A stretch of 64,000 nucleotides of DNA. It comes from Pseudoglutamicibacter albus. Its GTDB lineage: Bacteria > Actinomycetota > Actinomycetes > Actinomycetales > Micrococcaceae. Shown in pieces: positions 32,841 through 40,749 of the stretch. The DNA is taken from positions 1,550,001-1,614,000 of the forward strand of contig NZ_JAVDXX010000001.1 in assembly GCF_031458175.1 (NCBI RefSeq), read 5' to 3'. The notes under the pieces were generated by a model. The model made no database searches and was not told where the DNA came from. It saw only the letters and a program-made list of their open reading frames with translations. A program made the position numbers and the translations under genes. Every line of letters starts with the position of its first letter. Position 1 is the stretch's first letter.

Positions 32841-34622
32841 TTAGGCCATGTAATGGAGTTCTTGGGCCCGCCACATCTCGCTATAGGTCCCCGCTTGGTC
32901 GACCAAGTCCTCGTGCCTACCACGCTGAGTGATGTGGCCGTCCTCAATCACGAGGATCTGGTCGGCGTCTCGGATGGTGGCGAGTCGATGCGCGATGATG
33001 ATCACCGTGCGCCCGGATGCCAAGGTGCTGAGCGCTTCGTGGATCGCACGCTCCGACTGGGGGTCTGCTTGCGCGGTGGCCTCGTCGAGAATCAAGATCG
33101 GCGCATCCTGCAAGTATGCTCGCGCCAGGGTGATGCGTTGCCGCTCACCGCCCGAGAGGAAGCCACCAACCTCGCCAAGCACGGTGTCATACCCCTCGGG
33201 CAGACGCATAATGCGATCGTGGATGCATGCCGCACGGGCTGCTGCCTCGACCTCGGCGCGCGTTGCCGACGGTTTCGACAGCGCGATATTGGTATGGACC
33301 GAATCGTTCGACAACGTTACGTCCTGTAGGACGATCGCGACGCGGGAAAGTAGCCACGAAAAACTCGCCACGCGCACATCCACACCGCTGATGCGTACCA
33401 CGCCATCATTGACGTCGTAAAAGCGCGCAATCAGCCGGGCCAGTGTGGACTTCCCTCCGCCCGACGGGCCCACCAGAGCCGTGACCGTTCCGGGCTCAGC
33501 CGTAAAGGAGACACCGTGCACAACGGGCACGTCAGGCTCGTAGGAGAAGGAAACCTCACAGACCTCAACTTGGCCGGGGTTTGGGCCCTCTTCTTGGGTG
33601 CGGCTGCCTTCGGGCATGGGTTTCTCGGAAAGTAGCTCTGCCGTGGTGCGAGCCGCCAGCTGCGACTCATAGATATGCTGCATCAGACCGACTAGCACCG
33701 TGAACCCCTCCGGGATACCGGGAGCGATCAGGAAGAATGGCAGCGTCGCCGACAGCGTGCTCCAATCCTGTGCGACGAATAGCGCCGCCAGTAACGCGAC
33801 CGTGACGAAGACCGTGGCTGGACGCAGTAGCGAACCGAGCAGACTAATCGCTCTGCCGGAGCGACGAACCCAGTCGAAGGAGATGGCAGAAAATTGCTGG
33901 CGGGCGGCGTTAAAGCGCGTTCGGGTCGCATCGGTGGCCTGGAAATTCTTGATCTCCTTAATGCCCTCAAGCATTTCGACGGTGGCTGCGGCCAGTGCGG
34001 TCTGGGCATGTCCGAATCGCTCGGTGATATCGCTATAGCCGCGCATGGTCGTGCTGACGATGATCATGATCGCTACGGCCCACGTTCCAAAGAGCGCGAG
34101 CGCCAGTCGCCAATCGACCCACACGAGATACCCGAGGCCTACGACCATCGAGACCACGGCGTTGGTGACATCACCGGGAACATGCGCAACGAGAGTATGG
34201 ATGGCTGCGGTATCGTCACACACCATCTTGCGGATGGCCCCGTGCGGCACCTGCGAGACCCTACCCAAGGGCAAACTGCCCAGCGCTTGGACCACATTGC
34301 CGCGCAACCGATGTCGGAGCTTGGCTTCTGCCTCGTGGGTGACACCCAATCCAAACAGGTAGAGCAATTGGCCCACGAACAGCGAAAGCACCGCTATCAC
34401 GGCCCAAACCCACGGCTTTCCGGTCCAGCCGGTGCGCACCTGCCCGTCAAGCCAGATCGCGGCCATGTTGTGTAAGGCGACGAACGGCACCAGCGTGACG
34501 ATAGCGCTTAAGGCTGTGAGGACTGCGGAAAGGACCATCGCGCCCTTGGCCGGGCGGATTAGTGCGGCGACGGAAATACTCACATCAGGCTCCTGTCGAG
34601 TCGAGTCTTTCGAAACGTTCAT
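32841..34622 (-). CDS. ABC half-transporter 1 (exporter fold, iron cassette)
   Basis: This 593-residue protein has a membrane domain (about residues 25-320) and an ATPase with GPSGGGKST, the signature LSGGERQR, Walker B ILILDEATAQAD and H-loop IIAHRLAT. The start ATG overlaps the stop of the ECF gene by four bases (ATGA), so it is translationally coupled and belongs to the same operon. With 31084-32826 it probably forms a heterodimer. The substrate is not shown by the sequence; the upstream DtxR box suggests an iron complex. Confidence 0.88.
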   Translation of the reverse strand: MNVSKDSTRQEPDVSISVAALIRPAKGAMVLSAVLTALSAIVTLVPFVALHNMAAIWLDGQVRTGWTGKPWVWAVIAVLSLFVGQLLYLFGLGVTHEAEAKLRHRLRGNVVQALGSLPLGRVSQVPHGAIRKMVCDDTAAIHTLVAHVPGDVTNAVVSMVVGLGYLVWVDWRLALALFGTWAVAIMIIVSTTMRGYSDITERFGHAQTALAAATVEMLEGIKEIKNFQATDATRTRFNAARQQFSAISFDWVRRSGRAISLLGSLLRPATVFVTVALLAALFVAQDWSTLSATLPFFLIAPGIPEGFTVLVGLMQHIYESQLAARTTAELLSEKPMPEGSRTQEEGPNPGQVEVCEVSFSYEPDVPVVHGVSFTAEPGTVTALVGPSGGGKSTLARLIARFYDVNDGVVRISGVDVRVASFSWLLSRVAIVLQDVTLSNDSVHTNIALSKPSATRAEVEAAARAACIHDRIMRLPEGYDTVLGEVGGFLSGGERQRITLARAYLQDAPILILDEATAQADPQSERAIHEALSTLASGRTVIIIAHRLATIRDADQILVIEDGHITQRGRHEDLVDQAGTYSEMWRAQELHYMA

Positions 34623-36946
34623 TGGCGCCACCACCACAGCAACGCAGTAACGGCCCAAAGGAGGCCCACCAGGCACCAATCTCGCACCTGCCACGGTGTG
34701 TGTTGGAGTTCCGTGCGCCGCGGATAGGCGCCAAAGCCACGTGAATCCATCGACAGGGCAACCCGTTCGCCGTGCTGGACGGCGAGGATCGCCAGCGGCA
34801 CGAGGGAACCCACCCATCGAATTGCGGGCGCTAACGGCCCCCATGATGCCCCAATACCCCGCAATGCCCGCGCTGTGCGCAACAGCTGGAAATCTTGCCG
34901 GAAACGAGTGACGAAGGCGACAGCCGCAGTTCCCGCCGCAGTGACCCGATAGGGAAGCTTGAACGTCGTCGTCAACGTGCGAAGCAGCGCTTCCGGATGA
35001 GTGCTGATGCCTGAAAGCAGCATGAGGGACAACAGTGCCCCGATACCGCTCGCTGCCGCAAGCTCGCCACCGTGATTGTAGAGTGGGCTGACCTCTTCAA
35101 TGGTGTAGTTGTAGCGGAACACCGGCAGTAGCACAGCTGCGATGACCCAGGGTGCTAGCAGTGACATGACCGTTCGAGCGCGACTCGCTCTCGCGGCTAC
35201 CATGGCCAGGCTCGCTGCGATGAGCACTCCAACATTGACGGCCGGGTCCTTGCATACGAACACCATGACCATCGCCGGGATTAGCGCCAATAGCAACGTC
35301 ACAGGATTGAACGATGAGAAGAGTCCACGGGGCACGGACGGCGAAGGCGGGTTCGCTGGTGCTGCGGATGCGGCGTTTTCACGAGTTTCGCTAACGGCAG
35401 CAGGTAGCGCGATGATGTGGCTGCAGCGTGATAGGGCAAGTTCTAGGTCGTGGGTGGCCATGATGACGGTTCTGCCCTCAGCGCGCAGTTCGTCGATGAA
35501 GGCCATGAGTTCGCAGGTATTCGCCCAGTCCTGGCCGTACGTGGGCTCGTCAAGGACAATCACATCGCGACGCTCGGCGACCATCGTAGCCACCGATAGT
35601 CTACGAATCTGGCCGCCTGAGAGAGTCAACGGGTGTTGGTCTCGATACTGGGAGAGATGGAATTGCTCCACAATAGCCTCGGCTTTAGACGCGGAAACAT
35701 CCCCCGTGGAGATTTCGCCAGCCACGGTGGAACAAACCATCTGATGTTCCGGGTTTTGAAACACGTAGCCGACCTGGTGCCGCCCTCGCCGCACAACCTC
35801 TCCGCAGACCGTAGCGCGTTGTGCCTTTGATGGTATGAGACCCGCCAGCGCCGCGAGCAGGGATGTTTTGCCTGCGCCATTCGGCCCTATAAGGGCGATA
35901 AACTCGCCACCCCGTAGCCGCATAGAGATAGCTGGGGAACGTCCGGGAACACAGAAATCTGCCAGCTCTACCGTGGCGCTGCCTCCACCGTCGAGCGTGT
36001 CAATCGCATCGATGGTTTCCCATCCTGCTTCGGTGCGCCGCTGATATTGCACCGAATCACCACAGATATCCGTGATGCGGGGAACTCGAATGCCCGCCTG
36101 CTCGCAGGTCAAGGCGTGGTGCGGGGATTCGTCGCGTAACGCACGGGGCAGCCACACTCCGCACGCCTCAAGTTCCGCGGTATGGCTGAGAAAAACCTCA
36201 TGTGGAGTTCCCTGCGCGATCACCGCGCCCTGCGCGTTGAGCGCTATGACGTGATCGCACAGGGGTAGGACCGGGTCGAGGTCATGGTCGATCACCACGA
36301 TGCCCACGCCATCGCTAACCAGCTGTTGGATGACGCTGTAAAACTCGTCCGTGCCTTGCGTGTCAATCATCGATGTTGGCTCATCGAGGACTAGTAAGCG
36401 GGGCTGCATAGCCAGTGCTACCGCGATCGCTAGGCGCTGGCGTTGGCCGCCCGATAATCTCCATGGGCTCTCCCACAGCTTGGTCTCCAGACCAACCGCA
36501 GCCAATGCCTCGCGTACCCGTCGATCAATCTCAGGAACAGGCAGGCAGAGGTTCTGCAGCGCAAACGCGACATCGTCATACACCGTACGGGTAATGACTG
36601 CGGCATCCGGATTTTGTCCCACGTAGGCGACATTGGTAGCGATCAACTGGACCGTGGCGTCGGCGATTTCGGCGCCGGCAATTTGAACGCTGCCGGAGTA
36701 TTCGGACGGCAGACAGTGGGGCACAAGGCCGCACACGGCTCGGACGAAGGTAGTTTTACCGCATCCAGAGGGCCCAATGACGGCCGTTACCTGACCGCTC
36801 AGGTGGACCAGGGTTGGACGTTGCAGCACCCACCGGTCCTGACCCAAGTAGTGAACGGAAAGATCCTCAACCGCCAGGAGCGCCCGCGCGGACTCGCTCA
36901 CAGACCGTTGCTCGCTGCTCAAAGTGGAGGCCAGCCTTTCACTCAC
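34619..36946 (-). CDS. ECF-type ATPase-ATPase-T component fusion
   Basis: This 775-residue protein fuses three modules of an energy-coupling-factor transporter. ATPase 1 (about 25-260) has GPSGCGKTT, LSGGQRQR and LLVLDEPTS. ATPase 2 (about 330-520) has GPNGAGKTS, LSGGQIRR and VIVLDEPTYGQD. The C-terminal T domain (about 545-775) has several membrane helices and two coupling-helix motifs, ARALRGIG and SMDSRGFGAY. These modules are more often two or three separate proteins. The start is GTG, overlapping the S-component gene by 8 bases. It would energise the S component encoded just upstream. Confidence 0.9.
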   Translation of the reverse strand: MSERLASTLSSEQRSVSESARALLAVEDLSVHYLGQDRWVLQRPTLVHLSGQVTAVIGPSGCGKTTFVRAVCGLVPHCLPSEYSGSVQIAGAEIADATVQLIATNVAYVGQNPDAAVITRTVYDDVAFALQNLCLPVPEIDRRVREALAAVGLETKLWESPWRLSGGQRQRLAIAVALAMQPRLLVLDEPTSMIDTQGTDEFYSVIQQLVSDGVGIVVIDHDLDPVLPLCDHVIALNAQGAVIAQGTPHEVFLSHTAELEACGVWLPRALRDESPHHALTCEQAGIRVPRITDICGDSVQYQRRTEAGWETIDAIDTLDGGGSATVELADFCVPGRSPAISMRLRGGEFIALIGPNGAGKTSLLAALAGLIPSKAQRATVCGEVVRRGRHQVGYVFQNPEHQMVCSTVAGEISTGDVSASKAEAIVEQFHLSQYRDQHPLTLSGGQIRRLSVATMVAERRDVIVLDEPTYGQDWANTCELMAFIDELRAEGRTVIMATHDLELALSRCSHIIALPAAVSETRENAASAAPANPPSPSVPRGLFSSFNPVTLLLALIPAMVMVFVCKDPAVNVGVLIAASLAMVAARASRARTVMSLLAPWVIAAVLLPVFRYNYTIEEVSPLYNHGGELAAASGIGALLSLMLLSGISTHPEALLRTLTTTFKLPYRVTAAGTAAVAFVTRFRQDFQLLRTARALRGIGASWGPLAPAIRWVGSLVPLAILAVQHGERVALSMDSRGFGAYPRRTELQHTPWQVRDWCLVGLLWAVTALLWWWRQ

Positions 36947-37538
36947 GATGGTCTACGCCTACGCCTACGCCTGCATTGTTGAGCAAACGGGTTAGTCCGA
37001 CGACGGCCAAACCGCCAATGACGGACGACGTGACTCCCACCAGCACAATCAGTCCCGATACCGAGATTCCCACCGCGTGCTTGAGCAGCGTGAGGTACAA
37101 CAGGCTGTTAAATGCCCCGAAGAATGCGGCGGAGATCAGATACGCCCACCACGTCCACTTCCGGTACAGCATCAACGCCATGGGAAACTCAACCAGGAGC
37201 CCGCCAATGACGTTACCGACAATCGCGGCAGGCCCAGTGGGAGTAGTAAATGCGCTCACAACTCCGATGATCAGCGCGGCCAGCAGTGAAGCGCCCGGCC
37301 TTCGCACAACGGCCAGAGGAAGGAGGTAGGGAATGACCCAAAGTCCGAGAAGGGACACCCCGAGCCAGACTGCGCTCTGCGAAGCCGCACCCGCCGGCGC
37401 GATGTAGTTCAGTGGGATGAGGATGATGAGGCCGACCACTGACAGGGAGGCCACCATCATGAGATTTCGGGTACCTAGAATTGAGTCGGTTAATCCTCCG
37501 CGAGCTGAGCGTCGAACTGTACCGGATCGGTCTGTCAC
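36939..37538 (-). CDS. ECF transporter S component-like membrane protein
   Basis: This 199-residue protein has about six hydrophobic segments and no signal peptide, matching the size and topology of ECF S components, which bind the substrate. It best resembles the YkoE/MptD type, but this is by impression only. The start is GTG with AAGGAGG six bases upstream. It is the first gene of the operon and lies directly behind the DtxR box, so its substrate is probably iron-related. A TACGCC triplet repeat near the C-terminus encodes VGVGV. Confidence 0.75.
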   Translation of the reverse strand: MTDRSGTVRRSARGGLTDSILGTRNLMMVASLSVVGLIILIPLNYIAPAGAASQSAVWLGVSLLGLWVIPYLLPLAVVRRPGASLLAALIIGVVSAFTTPTGPAAIVGNVIGGLLVEFPMALMLYRKWTWWAYLISAAFFGAFNSLLYLTLLKHAVGISVSGLIVLVGVTSSVIGGLAVVGLTRLLNNAGVGVGVDHRE

Positions 37539-37555
37539 AGCAAACCTCCTTCCAC

Positions 37556-37574
37556 TTAGGTAAGCCTAACCTAA
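37556..37574 (-). promoter_or_regulatory. DtxR/IdeR iron box
   Basis: TTAGGTAAGCCTAACCTAA matches the DtxR consensus TTAGGTTAGSCTAACCTWA at 18 of 19 positions. It overlaps the -10 element of the promoter below, where an iron-loaded repressor would block transcription. Confidence 0.9.
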
Positions 37575-37591
37575 CTCCCGACCGGGGTCAA
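37563..37591 (-). promoter_or_regulatory. Promoter of the iron transport operon
   Basis: On the minus strand TTGACC (37591-37586) and TAGGCT (37568-37563) are spaced by 17 bases. The iron box covers the -10. IS copy 2 begins at 37598, so the promoter survived intact by only six bases. Confidence 0.7.
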
Positions 37592-37677
37592 GTCCCCGGC
37601 GTACCTTACATATATTGATCGCGTAGCTACAGTCGTGCCTCACATACTTTGAGCGCGTACTCCTACGCTGAACAAGT

Positions 37678-38955
37678 ATGAACAAGGGTGTGGTCTCAAT
37701 GTCGACACGTATCGAAGTCACCAAACAACTCAAACGGGCCTACAAAACCGCGACGAGGTCCGAGAAGTCTGTGATTCTGGATCAGTTCTGCGCAACCACC
37801 GGGCTGTCCCGAGTATCAGCCAGACGGTATCTCACCAGCCCACACCTGGGCGTGAAGAATGTGACGAAAGTTGATCGTCGTCGGCATCGCCCGACGAAGT
37901 ACTCGGCAGCCTCGAAACGGGTGCTGGTGTGGCTGTGGCGGGTCATGATGTACCCGTGCGGGAAATACATGTGTCAGATGCTCCCCGAATGGATCAGCCG
38001 GCTTGAAGCACATGGCGAACTCAGCCACGGTGAACACGACTACACGCCTGCGGTACGTGCCGAACTGCTTGAGATGTCTGCCGCGACGATCGACCGATAT
38101 TTACGAGAGCACCGGCAGTCACTGGAGTTGAAAGGGATCTCTGCCACCCGTTCTGGCGCGCTGTTACGCACCTCGATCATGATCCGGAAAGCCGGCGACG
38201 AGGCAGAGCATGAGCCCGGCTTTCTGGAGTGTGACACGGTCGCGCACTGCGGCCCCACACTGAAAGGTGAATTCGCCAGAACTTTGACCGCCACTTGTGT
38301 GCAGACGGGATGGACCCACCTGGAAGTGTTACGGAATAACGCACGTGTACACATGCTCGCCGCCCTCACCCGCATGGAAGCTGCGTTACCGTTTGATATT
38401 GCTGGGCTCGACTGCGATAACGGGTCGGAGTTCATCAACGACCAAGTGATCGAGTGGGCAGGTGACCGGAAGATCTTCTTCACAAGAGCCAGGCCTTACA
38501 AGAAGAATGATCAAGCCCTCGTCGAGTCAAAGAACAACCATATTGTCCGTAAATACGGTTTCTACTACCGTTACGACACCCCAGATGAGCGGGACGTGCT
38601 GACACTGTTATGGCAGGCAGTGATGCTGAAGATGAACTTCTTCACCCCCACCAAGAAACCTGTCGGTTGGAGCGTGGACGGGCAGGGGCGTAGACGGCGC
38701 GTGTATGACGACCCGAAGACCCCGTACCAGCGTCTGCTCGACTCTGGGCTGCTCTCTGTAGCTCAAGAACGAGCGCTGCGGGCGCAGTACGCGAAGCTCA
38801 ACCCGGTCGAACTCACGCGTGACATTGTCCGGTATCAGGACATGCTCATCACCAAAGCCAGTTGGAAGACTGAGGTCCTCACAGCTGAGGTCGAAGACGC
38901 GAAACAGAACCGACGGAAACGACAAACCGGTGGGGTGAAACTCCATACTGCCTAA
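37678..38955 (+). CDS. DDE transposase, IS copy 2
   Basis: This 425-residue protein is identical in sequence to the transposase of copy 1, with the same D186, D247, E283 triad. The gene is intact, but the element's right end is separated by the IS481 insertion, so it may still act on copy 1 while being immobile itself. Confidence 0.9.
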   Translation: MNKGVVSMSTRIEVTKQLKRAYKTATRSEKSVILDQFCATTGLSRVSARRYLTSPHLGVKNVTKVDRRRHRPTKYSAASKRVLVWLWRVMMYPCGKYMCQMLPEWISRLEAHGELSHGEHDYTPAVRAELLEMSAATIDRYLREHRQSLELKGISATRSGALLRTSIMIRKAGDEAEHEPGFLECDTVAHCGPTLKGEFARTLTATCVQTGWTHLEVLRNNARVHMLAALTRMEAALPFDIAGLDCDNGSEFINDQVIEWAGDRKIFFTRARPYKKNDQALVESKNNHIVRKYGFYYRYDTPDERDVLTLLWQAVMLKMNFFTPTKKPVGWSVDGQGRRRRVYDDPKTPYQRLLDSGLLSVAQERALRAQYAKLNPVELTRDIVRYQDMLITKASWKTEVLTAEVEDAKQNRRKRQTGGVKLHTA

Positions 38956-38994
38956 GCAGGGCTACGCAATCAATCTCTGTGAGGCACGACTAGG

Positions 38995-40052
38995 TGTAGT
39001 TCCTCGGGAGGTTGTGAACGTTCGCGGTAGGTGAAGACCTCCGGGCAGTATGGGGTTACCACAACTCCTGCCTGACCCGGAGGTCTTCATGTCTCACCCT
39101 AATGCACCCTTGACTGCTGAGGGTCGCCGGCGTCTTGCCGTGCTTATCGTCGAGGAAGGCTGGACGATTCGTCGAGCCGCCGAACGTTTCCAAGTCTCAC
39201 CGGCTACCGCATCGAAATGGGCCAAACGCTACCTCGTCGGCGCCCCACTGACGGATCGGTCCTGCAGGCCACGTCGCTGTCCTAACCGGTTGTCTGTTCG
39301 CCGAGAACGCCGGATTATTGCGCTGCGGTTCACCCGCCAGTGGGGCCCACACCGGATCAGTTACCACTTGGGTATCCCACGGTCCACGGTTGGTAGAGTC
39401 TTGGCCCGGTACCAGATGCCGTTACTGGCCCATATCGATCGAGGAACAGGACTGCCCATCAGGACACCGCACATCGCGCGGTATGAGAAACAAGCCCCAG
39501 GTGAGCTGGTGCATGTTGATATCAAGAAACTTGGGCGGATCCCCGATGGTGGTGGCCACCGTATGCTTGGACCCGAGGCGCGCAAGAACGGTGGGTATGG
39601 AAAACACGGCAGGGGCTATGCCTTCTTACATCACGCCATCGATGACTATTCGAGACTCGCGTATTCAGAGATCCTTACCGATGAGAAGAAACAGACCGCG
39701 GCCGGGTTCTGGCAACGCGCTCAGGAGTTTTTCGCTCAAGCTGGGATCACCGTACAGGCAGTGATGACCGATAACGGCGCCTGCTACCGCTCACGCCTGT
39801 TCAACAACACGCTCGGGACAAAGATTAAACACCAGTTCACCAAGCCCTACCGGCCTCAGACCAACGGCAAAGTCGAACGCTTCAACCGTACTCTGACCCA
39901 AGAATGGGCCTACGCTAAGACCTATTACAGTGACGAAGCCCGAGCAGCGACCTACGAAGCCTGGCTACATCACTATAATCACCACCGACCCCACACCGGA
40001 ATCGGAGGCCAAACCCCCGCCCAACGCGTTCACAACCTCACGGGGAACTACA
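38995..40052 (+). mobile_element. IS481-family element nested in IS copy 2
   Basis: This 1058-bp element has inverted ends TGTAGTTCCTCGGGAG and, inverted, TGTAGTTCCCCGTGAG. It is flanked by the 6-bp duplication ACTAGG (38989-38994 and 40053-40058), which is single in copy 1. That proves insertion into copy 2 after the two copies became identical, or before without later change. Confidence 0.92.
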
Positions 40053-40057
40053 ACTAG
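39089..40057 (+). CDS. IS481-family transposase
   Basis: This 322-residue protein has an N-terminal helix-turn-helix (WTIRRAAERFQVSPATASKW) and an integrase core with D in LVHVDIKKLG, D in VMTDNGACYRS and E in GKVERFNRTL, ending in the PHTGIGGQTPAQR signature. The start MSHPNAPLTAEGRRR has GGAGG six bases upstream. Notably, the last sense codon is completed and the TAG stop supplied by the duplicated target, ACTAGG. Confidence 0.93.
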   Translation: MSHPNAPLTAEGRRRLAVLIVEEGWTIRRAAERFQVSPATASKWAKRYLVGAPLTDRSCRPRRCPNRLSVRRERRIIALRFTRQWGPHRISYHLGIPRSTVGRVLARYQMPLLAHIDRGTGLPIRTPHIARYEKQAPGELVHVDIKKLGRIPDGGGHRMLGPEARKNGGYGKHGRGYAFLHHAIDDYSRLAYSEILTDEKKQTAAGFWQRAQEFFAQAGITVQAVMTDNGACYRSRLFNNTLGTKIKHQFTKPYRPQTNGKVERFNRTLTQEWAYAKTYYSDEARAATYEAWLHHYNHHRPHTGIGGQTPAQRVHNLTGNYN

Positions 40058-40090
40058 GGCTACGCGATCAACTTGACATGAGGCACTACG

Positions 40091-40688
40091 GATAGCCGTC
40101 CATCGAGAACACACCATCGGTCACGATCACGGTGCGGCGAGCGCCCGCGCCATCGTTGAGGGCCTTGGCCGCTTCGAGTTGGGCTCTAAGGTCTTCCATA
40201 TCGCGGTTGGCGTAGCGGAAGCGGGCTGCTTTAGAGAGCCTGATCCCGTCGATGAGCGAGGCGTGGTTCAGGGCGTCCGAGATGATCGCGTCCTGTTCGC
40301 CGAACAGCGGCGCGAACACGGCACCGTTGGCGTCAAAGCAGGAAGAGAACAGGATCGCGTCATCGGTTCCCAACCAGTCAGCGAGCTTGCCCTCGAGCTC
40401 AAGGTGTTGGTCCTGGGTTCCGCAGATGAACCGCACCGATGCCATACCGAAACCGCGTTCGGTCAAGGCTTCACGTGCGGAGTCGATGATCCGCGGATCA
40501 TCGGCCAGGCCAAGGTAGTTGTTGGCGCAAAAGTTCAGCACCTCACGGGCTTGGCCGTTCGCGCTAGCGGTGATGTGGGCTGACTGCGGGGTCGTGATGG
40601 TCCGCTCCCGTTTGGTCAGGCCCGAGGCCTCGATCTCATCCAGTTCAGCCTGCAGATCAGCAAGCATCGCCTCACGTGCATTCGTCAT
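40091..40688 (-). pseudogene. kbl: kbl, 5' half (2-amino-3-ketobutyrate CoA ligase)
   Basis: This is the N-terminal 199 residues or so of glycine C-acetyltransferase, from [19 protein letters not shown] through [14 protein letters not shown], the [16 protein letters not shown] block and [10 protein letters not shown]. It is then cut by the right end of IS copy 2, whose sequence adds P and a stop. The rest of the gene is at 28595-29213. It lies 61 bases after tdh in the threonine-degradation operon. Confidence 0.92.
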
Positions 40689-40749
40689 AATTCCTCAACC
40701 CTTCCCCTCAACCTCATCGTTTCCAAGCAGTGTGTCTAAGTAGAGTGTC

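Larger units (their letters stand above)
37598..40090 (+). mobile_element. Insertion sequence, copy 2 (interrupted by IS481)
   Basis: This copy is identical to copy 1 through the transposase gene and both ends, but it is split by an IS481-family element at 38995-40052, between the two right-end repeats. Unlike copy 1 it has no matching target duplication: GTCCCC lies on the left and GATAGC on the right. It joins the iron operon (left) to the 5' half of kbl (right), which points to a rearrangement after insertion. Confidence 0.9.

Noticed and set aside
31084-34622. The ABC pair as a multidrug exporter
   Set aside because: The fold allows it, but operon membership with ECF genes and a DtxR box makes iron-chelate transport more likely; kept only as an alternative.
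28595-40688. A simple transposon insertion in kbl with target duplication TATCC
   Set aside because: The shared TATCC would join the halves out of frame and produce a stop, so it is probably chance; a small deletion plus rearrangement fits better.
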